Below are positions 1 through 10,708 of a stretch of DNA of 64,000 nt, in pieces. The notes under the pieces were generated by a model that was not told the DNA's origin, ran no database searches, and saw only the letters and a list, made by a program, of their open reading frames with translations. The position numbers were made by a program, and so were the translations under genes. Source of the stretch: CAIJXJ01 sp964445115 (GTDB taxonomy: Bacteria > Pseudomonadota > Gammaproteobacteria > Burkholderiales > Methylophilaceae); assembly GCA_964445115.1 (NCBI GenBank), contig CAYUJU010000007.1, positions 13,228 through 77,227 on the forward strand. The letters are read 5' to 3'. Position 1 is the first letter of the stretch. The number at the start of each line of letters is the position of its first letter.

Positions 1-1103
<1,103 letters not shown>

Positions 1104-1127
1104 CCGGCTCACGCCCCTAACGTCGAT

Positions 1128-2078
1128 ATGATCTATTTCTTCGTTGGCCTGATTGCACTCGTCATTGCCTACCTGCTGTTTGATTACCTGCAGGAGTCCA
1201 GAATCGACCGCGCGCGCGAACGCCTGATGGCCGACGTGTATGACACTGAAGAAGAAGAAGAAGTCAGCCTGTGGAGCGATGCTGCCGACCTGCTGCAACT
1301 GGAGACCATGCAGCGGATTCTCGAAGATTCCGTCCTGGCGCGGCGTTTCGACAAGCATCTCAAAAAGTCTGGCATCAATCTCTCACTTCCCAAAATCTTC
1401 CTGATCCTGCTCGCGACCACCGCTATCGTGGCAGGTGGCACCTATGCCTATTTCAAGATGCTGCTCGCGCCGGTCGTATCCTCCATCGCCATCCCCGTGC
1501 TGTTCTGGCTGATCCTTTCCAAACTCGCCGAGCGCCGCACGCGTCGACTCGACGAGCAGCTGCCCGCCATGGTGTCGCAGTTCCTCACCACCTTGCGCTC
1601 CGGGGGGACGCCGCTGCAAGCCATGCAATCCATTTCGAGAAACGCCCCCTCACCAATTCGAGAGTCCATCGGCGATCTGCTGCATACCATGCAGATCGGC
1701 GTTCCGGCGACCCAGGCATGGCGCGAATGGTCGCTGTTCTGGGACACGCGCAGCGCCCACATGCTCTCCATGGGCATCCGGCTGAAATGGGAGACGGGCG
1801 GGCAAATGACCGCCATCCTCGCGCACATTCTGGATTCGATGGAGTTCCACAAGCGCATGGAATTGCGGGTTGAAACCATCACCGCCCAGGCCAAGCTCTC
1901 GGCCTACATCCTGACCGGGCTGCCTTTCGCCGTGGCAATGATGACCTATTCGATCCGCCCCGACCTGTTCGAGCACATGATCAACGACCCCTTCGGCAAG
2001 AAGGCGCTGATGTTCACCGGAGCGCTCCTGACCGTCGGTTTTATCTGGCTCCGTAAAATGGCCAAGCTGGAGCAGTAA
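1128..2078 (+). CDS. tadB: Tad pilus inner-membrane platform protein TadB
   Basis: This 316-residue protein is a type II secretion F-domain platform protein of the Flp pilus machine. It has an N-terminal membrane segment (residues 2-20), a cytoplasmic stretch with an acidic run of five glutamates near residue 43, a hydrophobic pair near residues 86-125, the T2SSF region (about 140-270) and a C-terminal membrane helix. Length and layout fit TadB. It lies between cpaF and tadC with gaps of 24 and 3 bp, so the three genes are co-transcribed. Confidence 0.92.
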   Translation: MIYFFVGLIALVIAYLLFDYLQESRIDRARERLMADVYDTEEEEEVSLWSDAADLLQLETMQRILEDSVLARRFDKHLKKSGINLSLPKIFLILLATTAIVAGGTYAYFKMLLAPVVSSIAIPVLFWLILSKLAERRTRRLDEQLPAMVSQFLTTLRSGGTPLQAMQSISRNAPSPIRESIGDLLHTMQIGVPATQAWREWSLFWDTRSAHMLSMGIRLKWETGGQMTAILAHILDSMEFHKRMELRVETITAQAKLSAYILTGLPFAVAMMTYSIRPDLFEHMINDPFGKKALMFTGALLTVGFIWLRKMAKLEQ

Positions 2079-2081
2079 GCC

Positions 2082-2948
2082 ATGACACTGATCCTCTCCG
2101 TTGGGTTGCTTATCATTCTGGCCGGCGTAGCGGTCCTGCTCATGCGCAACCGCCAGAACCAACGCATGCGCGAACGGCTGGCGTTCGGCTTTCAGGAAGT
2201 CGTCGAAGAGGTCTCCGAAGACCTGAGCGCCGGCGACTACGGGCTTACCGGTCGGGAAAAATTCTATTACCACCTGCAGCGCTTCTTCGAGACCCCCAAA
2301 GGGCGACTATTGCTGGCAGGCGCAGGCGCAGGCGCCACCGCAGTGTTCGGTTTCATCAGCCAGATGAAATTCCAGCAGATCGCCACCTTTGCCGTGGCCG
2401 GCGGCCTGGGTACGCTCCTGATCGCCATGACCATGCTCAGCCTGCGAACCAGCAAGCGTGAGCGCATGATCCGCAAGGAGCTGCCGAACGTCATGGAAAT
2501 GATGGCCGCCATCATGGAAGGCGGACTGGCTTTCGAAGCCTCGCTGGGGCACATCCTGCGTGAATCGGATCCCAAGCATCCGCTCTTTTTCGACCTCAAC
2601 GTCGTGAGCGAGGCGATGCGGCGCGGACGACGTCGCAACGAGGCACTGAAGCTATGGGCCGAACGTTGCAACCTCGCCCAGATCGCAGACGTCACTTCGG
2701 GCCTGATCCAGGCCGATCAGACCGGCAGTTCGCTTGGTTCCGTGCTCCGACATCACGGTCAAGCCCTGATGCGCGACAACGAGGCGGAAATCCAGCGCCG
2801 GGCAGAACGCCTGCCGATCCGCATGCTTATGCCCATGATGCTGACCATTCTGCCGTCCGTGATCATTGTGGCCGCCCTGCCCTCCTTCCTCAAGGTCATC
2901 CGCGTCATGGAGGAGATCATGGGGGGGGCGACGGGCATGGTCAAATAA
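2082..2948 (+). CDS. tadC: Tad pilus inner-membrane platform protein TadC
   Basis: This 288-residue protein is the second T2SSF-domain platform component, which pairs with TadB. An N-terminal membrane helix is followed by a hydrophobic pair (about 80-120), the F-domain containing the typical MEMMAAIMEGGLAFEASL stretch, and a C-terminal hydrophobic segment ending near the last residue. It starts 3 bp after the tadB stop, which indicates translational coupling. A short DUF192 gene follows after 37 bp. Confidence 0.92.
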   Translation: MTLILSVGLLIILAGVAVLLMRNRQNQRMRERLAFGFQEVVEEVSEDLSAGDYGLTGREKFYYHLQRFFETPKGRLLLAGAGAGATAVFGFISQMKFQQIATFAVAGGLGTLLIAMTMLSLRTSKRERMIRKELPNVMEMMAAIMEGGLAFEASLGHILRESDPKHPLFFDLNVVSEAMRRGRRRNEALKLWAERCNLAQIADVTSGLIQADQTGSSLGSVLRHHGQALMRDNEAEIQRRAERLPIRMLMPMMLTILPSVIIVAALPSFLKVIRVMEEIMGGATGMVK

Positions 2949-2985
2949 CCTCGGCTCCAGTCAATTCTCATTCAAAGGTAACGCA

Positions 2986-3348
2986 ATGCGCATACTGCAA
3001 CAAAACATACGCAATGCCAGAACCGGCATGGTGATCGCCCGCCGCATCATGATGGCCGACAACTACTGGCTCCGGTTGCGTGGCCTGGTTGGCAGACCGG
3101 TCCTCCAACCCGGAGAGGCGATGTGGATTACACCCTGCCAGCAGGTGCATACACAGTTCATGAAGGTGCCGCTAGACCTGATTTTCATTGACAAGCACCT
3201 CGTGGTGAAACATGTCATCTCCGGCATCAAACCGTGGCGTTTTTCCCCCTGGGTGAAAGAGGCCCATGCCGTCATCGAAATGACAGCCTCCGACGTCCTG
3301 AGTGTTCAGGTTGGCGACTTGCTGGTGCTGGAAAACGTTTCTGCCTGA
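2986..3348 (+). CDS. DUF192 family protein
   Basis: This protein of about 120 residues belongs to the DUF192 family, small beta-rich proteins whose function is not established. The family pattern is visible: an early LRGLVGRP turn, the WITPCQQVHTQFM segment, and LIFIDKHLVVKHV followed by a conserved tryptophan. I chose the ATG at 2986 because an AAAGG ribosome-binding sequence lies just upstream; an open frame further upstream overlaps tadC and is unlikely to be translated. DUF192 genes often lie beside tad clusters, and this one is in the same orientation as tadABC. I see no signal peptide. Confidence 0.8.
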   Translation: MRILQQNIRNARTGMVIARRIMMADNYWLRLRGLVGRPVLQPGEAMWITPCQQVHTQFMKVPLDLIFIDKHLVVKHVISGIKPWRFSPWVKEAHAVIEMTASDVLSVQVGDLLVLENVSA

Positions 3349-3349
3349 A

Positions 3350-4123
3350 TCAGGCAATAACCGCAGAAGAGTCGTGGTAAAGGTCGCGCGCGCGTTGCAA
3401 CAGATAATCCAGCGCCGGGCCAGGCGTCACGGCTTCCGGCAGAGGCTCGCTACGGCGGCCATCCGGCCAGGTCCACTCGCTCATAGCCTCGGCATCGCGC
3501 ACCAGTCCAGCCACTGCCGCATGCGCTGACGTCACCACCGCCCCATGATGTCCGGCAATCGCGGCCACCAGCGCAGCCGGGAAATTCCAGGATTTCGCCA
3601 TCTCCGCACCGGCTACCGCATGATCAAAGCCGAAACGCACCTGTTCTTCTTCCAGCGTCATCTGCAGGGGAGAGAAAGGATCGTTGAGCACGAACACCAG
3701 CTTGCCGATCTCGTGCAGCATCCCCGCCACGAAGTTGTGTGACGTACTTCCCACAAAGCCCTGCTCGCCCAGTGCCACCGTCAGGCAGGCCACCCACAGG
3801 CTGTGACGCCAGAAGTCACGCAGGTCGAGCGTGTTATCTCCCTGCCCCAGCACATCCATCACGGCAGTCGTCAGGGCGAGGTCGCGAATCCCTTCCATGC
3901 CGATCAAGGCACATGCATCTTTGATCGCCTCGATACGCCGCACGCTGCCCCATGTGCCGTACGCGGCGCTATTGGCAAGCTTGAGCACCCGGGCAGACAT
4001 GCCCGGATCTGCGCTGATCACGGCGGCCACATCGGCGATACCGGCATCAGCATCATTCAGCAGCGTTTGCAGTTTGACGAAGGTATGAGGGGGCGAAGGA
4101 AAATTCACGGTTTGCATGGTCAT
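3350..4123 (-). CDS. HDOD domain protein
   Basis: This 257-residue protein is almost entirely one HDOD domain, an HD-related output domain common in bacterial signalling proteins and usually without demonstrated catalysis. The domain signature is visible in the early segment with PGMSARVLKLANSAAYG and in the HNFVAGMLHEIGKLVF region near residue 130. No receiver, GGDEF or other domain is attached. It converges on the DUF192 gene, with stop codons almost touching, and lies between the two arms of the tad cluster. A start at 4117 is equally possible because two ATG codons are close together. Confidence 0.85.
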   Translation of the reverse strand: MTMQTVNFPSPPHTFVKLQTLLNDADAGIADVAAVISADPGMSARVLKLANSAAYGTWGSVRRIEAIKDACALIGMEGIRDLALTTAVMDVLGQGDNTLDLRDFWRHSLWVACLTVALGEQGFVGSTSHNFVAGMLHEIGKLVFVLNDPFSPLQMTLEEEQVRFGFDHAVAGAEMAKSWNFPAALVAAIAGHHGAVVTSAHAAVAGLVRDAEAMSEWTWPDGRRSEPLPEAVTPGPALDYLLQRARDLYHDSSAVIA

Positions 4124-4162
4124 ATCTTTTCGTTGGAATTGTTATTGCTGTCGATCATGTAA

Positions 4163-5101
4163 TCAGAAATGGTACTGAACGCCGTAATGCAAAGACCACG
4201 ATTCCCATTTCACTTCGTTGAGGCGGATATCCGAGTGCGTGCCATCGGAGAAAAATGTCCGGTCCAGCCCGTGGTCGGTTTTCCAGTATTCGTAGCCAAG
4301 CTGCATGCGCCATGACAACCCCCGGCGCTCCGGGGTCTGGAACCCCAGCCGCACGACCACGCCATCGCCCTCGGCCTGGTGTCTGAAACTCACCGGATGG
4401 CTGAAGTCGGTTCGCAAATTCCAGTTGGCCTTGGCGTCATATTCGGGACGGTGATATTCGACCCGAAGAAAGCCGTGCAGGTGCTGCGGCACTTCGTCCA
4501 CAAACTCCAGCCCCACCCAGGGACCGCGCCACGCAGCTTCATAGGAACTGTCGAGGCCATCGAAGGGGCCCAATTGCGGCCCCACGGTCTGCACACCGTC
4601 CTGCATCCGCAGATGAATATTCCGGGTTTCGTAGCCCACCAGAGGCACGAGATAGGTTCTACCGCTGCCATCGGCCCGCAACCGGCCCGAGAGGGGGATC
4701 GCCCAGCCAGCCGAGACGCCCAGCCTATCGACACTGCCGTTGCTGGCATCGTTATTGGAACGGGAAAACTCGAACGTGCGGTCATTGCCGAAGTAATCGG
4801 AATCCTGATTATCCCCGGCGAGTATCGTACCCAACCCTGCGTTGGCGCGCAGCCGCAGGCCGGCGCTATGCTCCGCCTTGATCCCCGCCTCGATCTGGGC
4901 AATGTGCAGGTCGGTCCAGCTCAATTCGGAGAGAATATTAGGCGTGGTGTTGCCCGCAAGGCTGCTACCGATGTTCCACTTGAATTCGTCCAGCCGATAA
5001 CCCGGTTCCAAAGTGCCGCCTACACGCCATTGCGCAAGCGCGATACCGGGGCCGCATGTGGCGCCCAGAACCACTGCCACACAACAGGTACGAAACCGCA
5101 T
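4163..5101 (-). CDS. Outer-membrane beta-barrel protein (omptin-like fold suspected)
   Basis: This 312-residue exported protein has a signal peptide cleaved near residue 24 (ALA-Q), then alternating amphipathic strands rich in Trp, Tyr and Gly, and a terminal phenylalanine (QYHF), the standard signature of a barrel inserted by the Bam machinery. The pattern resembles the omptin-like 'protochlamydia outer membrane protein' families, but I do not see a convincing omptin catalytic set and assign no activity. It follows cpaB in the same orientation with a 24-bp gap and could be part of the pilus operon. Confidence 0.7.
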   Translation of the reverse strand: MRFRTCCVAVVLGATCGPGIALAQWRVGGTLEPGYRLDEFKWNIGSSLAGNTTPNILSELSWTDLHIAQIEAGIKAEHSAGLRLRANAGLGTILAGDNQDSDYFGNDRTFEFSRSNNDASNGSVDRLGVSAGWAIPLSGRLRADGSGRTYLVPLVGYETRNIHLRMQDGVQTVGPQLGPFDGLDSSYEAAWRGPWVGLEFVDEVPQHLHGFLRVEYHRPEYDAKANWNLRTDFSHPVSFRHQAEGDGVVVRLGFQTPERRGLSWRMQLGYEYWKTDHGLDRTFFSDGTHSDIRLNEVKWESWSLHYGVQYHF

Positions 5102-5125
5102 CGCCGCCCGATTTAATTCAACAGT

Positions 5126-6049
5126 TTATTGTGCTGGCGTAATCACGCCATTGTCAGACCAGGCGTTCTGCACCTTGCGGCTAGTGCCCGAGATCACCTC
5201 GACGCTACGCTCGTCGCGCGGCACGTAAGTCGTCTGCTCCAGCGGCTTGGCCTCTGCTATGCGCTTATCCTCGGTAAAGGGCCGGAATACGAAGCGCAGT
5301 TGCGCACCGCCCCCTAGCGCCAACGTCGTGGTATGGGCATCGGACGGATTCATTTGCAGCACGGTATAGGTATTGCGACGGCCCGGACGTGAATTTTTCG
5401 GTGGTGCCAACAAAACGACCGCATCTTCGGCCACCAGTGTCGCCTCCATCGCGGCACCGCCGCCCCCCCCCTTTCTGCCCGCCGCGTTGGGATCTCCCGG
5501 CTGGATTCCGCCACCGGCAATCGAGTTGGGATTCAGCTTTGCCCCGGCAGCGCCCGACGCGCCACTCACCCATCCCACGGCGAGAACATCCACATGATCG
5601 CCCGCGGCGAGATAACCGGACGTGCCCTTGATATTGTTGGTTTCCACCACCACCACCCGCATGCCGGGTTTCGCCAGGCCGGAAAAACCGTTGGGCGCAT
5701 CTTTTTCGGACAGGGCATCCTGCCTCAGGTATTCGCCGGGGCGAATATCCCGCATGGCAATACGACGCTCAAACTGCGCCGGCACGATCACCGCATCATG
5801 CGGCACATTTTCCGGCTTCATGTAGTCGACGCGCAACATCCGTTGGGTAATCGTCGTGCCCATCGGGATCGGACCCCGCGCAATCGGGATCGCCACGCTC
5901 CCCTCGGGGCGCGGTTGCGCCTTGGGCTTTTCCGGCTTCAGGAACATATACGCTCCCGCCCCCACGACTAGCAGGAGCAATACCAGAATCAACAGCAAAC
6001 GCTGCCGACGACGCTGACGGATTCTTGCGGTGGAAGGGGCTTGGGCCAA
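5126..6049 (-). CDS. cpaB: Flp pilus assembly protein CpaB/RcpC
   Basis: This 307-residue periplasmic protein of the Tad machine has an N-terminal membrane anchor (about 18-37), then an SAF domain (about 50-130) with the typical DIRPGEYLRQDAL and MRVVVVETNN blocks, and a C-terminal RcpC-like domain with a Gly-rich insertion near 175-200. The start appears to be TTG: a GGAG sequence precedes it at good spacing and no ATG or GTG fits better. It is transcribed with the TadE/G-like gene (22-bp gap) and the beta-barrel gene. Confidence 0.9.
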   Translation of the reverse strand: MAQAPSTARIRQRRRQRLLLILVLLLLVVGAGAYMFLKPEKPKAQPRPEGSVAIPIARGPIPMGTTITQRMLRVDYMKPENVPHDAVIVPAQFERRIAMRDIRPGEYLRQDALSEKDAPNGFSGLAKPGMRVVVVETNNIKGTSGYLAAGDHVDVLAVGWVSGASGAAGAKLNPNSIAGGGIQPGDPNAAGRKGGGGGAAMEATLVAEDAVVLLAPPKNSRPGRRNTYTVLQMNPSDAHTTTLALGGGAQLRFVFRPFTEDKRIAEAKPLEQTTYVPRDERSVEVISGTSRKVQNAWSDNGVITPAQ

Positions 6050-6071
6050 TCAGGGACTCCTTAACAAGCAG

Positions 6072-7487
6072 CTATTCGCATTTGCTGACATTTATCGAAA
6101 CGGCATTTGCATGATCAACAATAATCGATCCATGGGCTGCAACTTCGGGATTGACAGCAATCGGTATCCCAGGTGCAGCCGTGAGTGTCAACGAAGTCGT
6201 TGCGCTCACCGTGAAAGTCTGGTTGTAATCGTTCAACGGATTGTTGCTACTATCCATGGCACCACGAATGCGAATTGGGTCACCAGTTGAAAGAAAATGA
6301 GGGCCTGGGGTGGTAATGCTGACCTGAGTTGCCGAATCCCAGTTTATTTTTTCCACCACAATAGGTTTGGAAACATCCGAGAGGGCAGTTTCAAAACACC
6401 CGCTGAAATCCTTTCTGGGTTTGAGCTTTGCAGCCAGCCCACCCTCACTACCCGTATTTTTCGTGATTGCGGCTTCACTACCGAGTATGCCGACGGGTGT
6501 ATCGGTTGGATATTCTTCTCCGGCCGATTCAGGACGATCCGTAAAATAGTTGATCACCCCCGCCGGCAAATTATCTGGTGAATTACCCATTGCGAAAGTA
6601 GTCACCAGGGATTCAAAGACATTTCGATACCGGTAAGTAACCCTCACGTTACATCCTAGAGGAAACGCATTAGGCGCCGTACCTGACCAACAGACTTCCT
6701 GCGGTTCAGCCATGGTATCGCACACTCCTTGATTGATACCATCCTGATCCCGACACTCAAGCAGGAAGGTCTGCGCATCAGGCTCCCCCGGCCCATGACT
6801 GGCTTGAAGATTCCCATTTTCATCGATCTCGATCAGTTGGCTAACGCTGGAACTGTCCGATGGATCAAGCCACCCTGGCAATCGCATCAAACGTCTGTGG
6901 CTGGGATTCCCAGGGTTAAAATCCGCACAGGGAATAAACGCCTCAGAACCAATTGTTTCATCCAGGCAGGCAAGCTCATACTGGGGGTAGATACTCTGAT
7001 TAAGTTTTGGTAGACCGGCATATCCATCGGCCCCGTAAATCAGCGCACGCAAGCGAGATATATCATCAGCGGTGTCAGCCGGTGTGCCGTTGTCATCGTC
7101 ACCCTGACAATCGGTGATATCAAGCGGCAATGGGTTGAAAAGGTAGATATTCCCATCAGCAGGTAGGCCATTGTTATAGCTGCCATCCGCATTACACGCA
7201 GGCCTGGAAAACAAACTGGGATCGCTATGGTCCCCCAAGCCCGGCGAGTCGGAGGTTCCATCGCCCAACACGTATTTTCCGGCACCATTCATCCGTGCCG
7301 ACCTTAAAACCCCTGACCACTCGGTCGCCCCAGCCTTGGCCGCTTCGACCGTAGCGTAGCCGTTATACGCCGCAGTCGCGAGTTCCAGCCCCCCTGCGAC
7401 GAGCAGGGTCATCACGATCAGGATGATGGCGTATTCGACCATGGCCTGACCGCGCTGAAGCGGGTGTTTCAAGAATTGGGGCATCAT
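6072..7487 (-). CDS. TadE/TadG-like minor pseudopilin with large C-terminal domain
   Basis: This protein of about 471 residues begins with a type IVb prepilin-like segment in which RGQAMVEYA (residues 11-19) is followed by a 20-residue hydrophobic helix, matching TadE/TadG pseudopilins processed after the glycine. The remaining roughly 430 residues form a Cys-containing extracytoplasmic domain. Its last hundred residues contain a beta-rich segment with a HFLSTGDPIRIRGA motif, a pattern common in phage-type and surface adhesin repeats. I chose the ATG at 7487; the longer frame would need a TTG without a ribosome-binding site. It probably sits at the pilus tip or base. Confidence 0.8.
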   Translation of the reverse strand: MMPQFLKHPLQRGQAMVEYAIILIVMTLLVAGGLELATAAYNGYATVEAAKAGATEWSGVLRSARMNGAGKYVLGDGTSDSPGLGDHSDPSLFSRPACNADGSYNNGLPADGNIYLFNPLPLDITDCQGDDDNGTPADTADDISRLRALIYGADGYAGLPKLNQSIYPQYELACLDETIGSEAFIPCADFNPGNPSHRRLMRLPGWLDPSDSSSVSQLIEIDENGNLQASHGPGEPDAQTFLLECRDQDGINQGVCDTMAEPQEVCWSGTAPNAFPLGCNVRVTYRYRNVFESLVTTFAMGNSPDNLPAGVINYFTDRPESAGEEYPTDTPVGILGSEAAITKNTGSEGGLAAKLKPRKDFSGCFETALSDVSKPIVVEKINWDSATQVSITTPGPHFLSTGDPIRIRGAMDSSNNPLNDYNQTFTVSATTSLTLTAAPGIPIAVNPEVAAHGSIIVDHANAVSINVSKCE

Positions 7488-7732
7488 GACTGCTGAACTT
7501 CGTATCCGTGCGCACGGGATAGAAAACGGTTGCAATAAACACGCCAGTTCAGCGGGATACCCTGATCAGGGACGGGCATCCGTGCAGACGCGTCCTCCAC
7601 GTCTGACGGCACCGGAATTTATTACTTACGAATCATCATATTAGAAATTTTCCTGCCGGGCCGTAGAAAATCATCGGGCAGGAAATTTTGACGGGGCGTT
7701 CGGGAGAATTTCAACAGAGGGAAAATCCCGGC

Positions 7733-7777
7733 ACAAAATTGGCTGACAACAACCATCGACAGGTTGCTATCAGCCAA
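7733..7777 (-). terminator. Rho-independent terminator after the GT8-like gene
   Basis: Arms at 7739-7754 and 7762-7777 pair over 16 bp with two mismatches around a 7-nt loop. On the minus strand the stem is followed by TTTTGTG. It lies 12 bp past the stop of the glycosyltransferase gene at 7790-8512 and closes it. The rest of the 7488-7789 gap contains no recognisable gene and presumably holds the promoter of the TadE-cpaB operon. Confidence 0.65.
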
Positions 7778-7789
7778 CACGGGGTGTGA

Positions 7790-8512
7790 TCAGGCGGCGG
7801 AAACCAGCTTGGGTTTGGCCGCTTCGGTCGTCGCTCCACTGCGCTGCATGCATTGCAGCATCGCGTCGCGGTCGCGGCGCCACTCCTCGGAATATTCGCA
7901 ATCGCGCCATTCGTTGAAATACGGGCCGCCGATGGTGTAGTGCACCAGCCCCATGTCTTTGGCGGGTGCGTCGTAGCCGACCAGATGGTTCCAGCGGCTG
8001 GGGATCTCGCCGATCAGGTCGTCGTTTTCGAGCCACTTGAACTGGTGCAGTTCAAGGCCGGAGGCGGTGTTGACGTATTCGGGCGTGAGGGCGCGGCATT
8101 TCGCGTTGTTGAACATCATCACGCTGGACCAGTTCTTCTTCTGGTACTTGGTCTGCACCGCGTCGAGAAACTTGGTCTCTTCTTCCGGCTGGTGGTCGTG
8201 CTTCACGCACATCACGGCGTAGCGATCATCCCGCATGGCCCACAGTTTGGCGATGTCGTCCAGCACCAGCATGTCGCAATCCATGAAAATGGACCAGCCT
8301 TCGTAGTTGGAGAGATGCGGCGCAAGAAAGCGGGAGAACGAGAAATCAGTAGATTGCAACGGGTTGCGCTCGCGCCACATCAGGCCATCCAACTGGCTCA
8401 GCATCAGCGGGGTGATGCTGACGGGCTGGGAGGACCGGACATGGATGCTGTGGGACAGGACGCTGAAGGCGACCGCTTCGCGCGGATCGTAGCCGATGAA
8501 AACACGAATCAT
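7790..8512 (-). CDS. Glycosyltransferase, GT8-like
   Basis: This 240-residue cytoplasmic protein starts with MIRVFIGYDPRE, a beginning shared by short GT-A glycosyltransferases related to family 8. It has a metal-binding DxD in FMDCDMLVLDD near residue 98, and later a conserved HYTIGGP stretch. It has no membrane segment or signal peptide. It stands alone between the pilus arm and the ABC-transporter operon, with its own terminator, and probably adds one sugar to a surface glycan. Acceptor and donor cannot be read from the sequence. Confidence 0.75.
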   Translation of the reverse strand: MIRVFIGYDPREAVAFSVLSHSIHVRSSQPVSITPLMLSQLDGLMWRERNPLQSTDFSFSRFLAPHLSNYEGWSIFMDCDMLVLDDIAKLWAMRDDRYAVMCVKHDHQPEEETKFLDAVQTKYQKKNWSSVMMFNNAKCRALTPEYVNTASGLELHQFKWLENDDLIGEIPSRWNHLVGYDAPAKDMGLVHYTIGGPYFNEWRDCEYSEEWRRDRDAMLQCMQRSGATTEAAKPKLVSAA

Positions 8513-8731
8513 GATGACCTACCTCTAAAGTGTGATGGCCGTTAAGCGGCATGAATAATTGATGGGATTCACCCATATCAGAACTTGGGAGGATTTACGC
8601 AAAATACGTGCCTTACACTTTGACGATCGGCCGAAAAAACCTCTATTCTTTATGTATCAATGGGATAGCACACATCCCCGTGCATCAACCCCTGACCCCT
8701 CTATCACACCCCAAAGCCATTTCGCGCGAAG

Positions 8732-8749
8732 GTGGTTATTAACAACCAC
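8732..8749. repeat. Near-perfect 18-bp palindrome with GTGGTT/AACCAC arms
   Basis: The sequence GTGGTTATTAACAACCAC reads almost identically on both strands, with one mismatched pair. It sits in the 274-bp gap (8513-8786) upstream of the GT8-like gene and downstream of the ABC operon. It could be an operator or a member of a short dispersed repeat, because related AACAACC arms occur in other intergenic gaps of this window. Nothing else recognisable lies in this gap. Confidence 0.5.
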
Positions 8750-8786
8750 AGCGGGAATGGATGCCTTATGAGTCACGACGAAAACC

Positions 8787-9968
8787 TCAGCCGCGATGCG
8801 CCTGCTGCCGTGAGAGAGCGTGATTCGTCCACCACAGCAGCGGCAACACCAGCACCACGGTCGTCAGATGGCCGGCGAGAACACCCGTCCAGCCGACAGG
8901 GTCACCCGCCAGCAGGGCGCGCATCTGCACATGCTGCGCCAGCACGGGGGTTAGGGTATGCCAGTACGCGACCCCGCTTTCGCTGCTGCCCACCAGCAGA
9001 GGCAACATGGTGGCGGCTAGCAGCAGGCCGGTGGCCGAGGCCTGTGCCTGCTTGAAACTGCGTGCGCGTGCGCCGGCCAGCATCAGCAAGGCCGCGAACA
9101 GCCCAACCATCGGCACGAACATCGCGATGGCCATCAGGGATTCATGTCCGCCAAAGGCCAGCATCGCCTTGAGCGTTTCGCCCGGCATGAGCGCCTGCGC
9201 GGGGATAAAGCCAAGAATCGCGGTCACCACCATGCCGACCCCGACGCTGCTGACCGCGAGCCATTTGCCGGCGACCAGGGCGGCCCCGCCTGCCGGCGTC
9301 AGCAGCAACGGTTGCAGGGTGCCGCGCTCACGTTCGCCCACGGTGGTATCCAGCGCCGCGCCCCACACGCCATACAGTGCCGCCAGGGCAAAGAAGAACG
9401 GCAGCATGCCGAACACGCGCGTGGATTGCGCCAGCGGCCCGGCCAGATCGTGCTCCTCGACCTCCATGCGGCCATACCCCGTGCCGGCCACGCCGCGCAT
9501 GGCCATTTCAAGCCCGCCGCGCTGCAGCGAAAACCCGGAAATCCAGCGTTGCAGCCTGGCCACGCCGGCATCGGCGCGACCGTTGGTGGAGTCGGTCATG
9601 ATGACCAGGCGCGGCACGGCGTTTTGCGCCAGCGCTTGCTCGAAATCCGGCGGGATGATCAGCACCGGATCAGGCAATCGGCCCAGTCGCAGTCGTTCGA
9701 TATAGTCCGCCGGCGGCGTTTCGATCCGCACCGTCTCACGTTCGAGATAGTTGCGCAGGGTCGGCGCGTGTTCGATCCCCTGAACCAGCACGATGCGCCG
9801 CTCTGCCCGCGCCTCGAACCCGGCCAGCATGTTGGCCAGCATCAACAGCATGACTGGGCCGGAGAGGATAGCCACGACGCCGACCGTGAGCAGCGCGCGG
9901 CGATCGCGCAGGATATCGCCCAACTCCTTGAAATATACGACAGCCACCACCCGCCACCAGCGCCTCAT
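8787..9968 (-). CDS. ABC-2 type transporter permease, NatB-like
   Basis: This 393-residue membrane protein has one N-terminal membrane helix after a basic start, a large extracytoplasmic domain (about 50-180) and five or six further helices, which is the layout of NatB-type ABC-2 permeases. Its start codon overlaps the stop of the upstream ATPase gene (ATGA), so it pairs with that ATPase (9965-10708). It is the last gene of a nine-gene operon. NatAB in Bacillus exports sodium, but the substrate here is unknown. Confidence 0.82.
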   Translation of the reverse strand: MRRWWRVVAVVYFKELGDILRDRRALLTVGVVAILSGPVMLLMLANMLAGFEARAERRIVLVQGIEHAPTLRNYLERETVRIETPPADYIERLRLGRLPDPVLIIPPDFEQALAQNAVPRLVIMTDSTNGRADAGVARLQRWISGFSLQRGGLEMAMRGVAGTGYGRMEVEEHDLAGPLAQSTRVFGMLPFFFALAALYGVWGAALDTTVGERERGTLQPLLLTPAGGAALVAGKWLAVSSVGVGMVVTAILGFIPAQALMPGETLKAMLAFGGHESLMAIAMFVPMVGLFAALLMLAGARARSFKQAQASATGLLLAATMLPLLVGSSESGVAYWHTLTPVLAQHVQMRALLAGDPVGWTGVLAGHLTTVVLVLPLLWWTNHALSRQQAHRG

Positions 9969-10708
9969 GTCGCCTCCCCGAAGGCCAGTTGGACGAAGGC
10001 CGTCTCGAAATCCGGCGCGCCCGTCTGGCGGGTGATCTCCTCCACCGAACCGATGGCCCGGACCTGGCCGGACGACACCACGACGACCCGGTCAGCCACG
10101 CGGGCGACTTCATCCATGACGTGGCTCGAATACAGCACGCAGCGTCTTCCGCCCTCCGCGCTGACGACATGCCGGAGAAATGTCCGTAGGCGCCTGACCG
10201 ATGCGAGATCCAGCCCATTGGTGGGCTCATCCAGCACGAGGTGCTGCGGGTCGTGCACCATCGCGCGGGCCAGCGCCACGCGCATGCGTTCGCCCTGGCT
10301 GTAGCTTTCGGCCCGCTGTTCAAGCAACCCGGCCAGTCCCAGCGCTTGGTCCAGCACCTCGATACGCCGCTCAATCGCCGTCTCGGCCATGCCATGCAGG
10401 CGGCCGTAGTAGCGGATATTTTCCAGCCCGGTGAGCCGAGCGTACAGGCCGCAACCTTCAGTGAAGAATCCGAGCCGCGACGACAGCGGCAATGCGGCAT
10501 CGCCACTCACGATCGCTTGCCCGGCATCGGCGGATTCCAGCCCGGACAGAATGCGCAACGCGGTGGTTTTCCCGGCGCCGTTAGGCCCGAGAATCGCGGT
10601 GACTGCGCCGTCCGGCGCATCGAAACTGACGCCGCGCAGGGCTGCAACGGGAGCTTGCGCAGCGCCGGATGCGGGGTACTGCCGGACCAGCGACTCGACC
10701 CGGATCAA
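9965..10708 (-). CDS. ABC transporter ATP-binding protein, NatA-like
   Basis: This 247-residue ATPase has a Walker A (GPNGAGKTT, near residue 43), a signature loop in the variant form YSQGERMRVALA, and a Walker B with VLDEPTNGLDL. The start is probably the TTG at 10708: a GGGGAGAG ribosome-binding sequence lies 8 bp upstream and the TTG overlaps the stop of the preceding hydrolase-fold gene as TTGA. The longer open frame upstream reads through that gene and is not real. It works with the permease that follows. Confidence 0.88.
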   Translation of the reverse strand: MIRVESLVRQYPASGAAQAPVAALRGVSFDAPDGAVTAILGPNGAGKTTALRILSGLESADAGQAIVSGDAALPLSSRLGFFTEGCGLYARLTGLENIRYYGRLHGMAETAIERRIEVLDQALGLAGLLEQRAESYSQGERMRVALARAMVHDPQHLVLDEPTNGLDLASVRRLRTFLRHVVSAEGGRRCVLYSSHVMDEVARVADRVVVVSSGQVRAIGSVEEITRQTGAPDFETAFVQLAFGEAT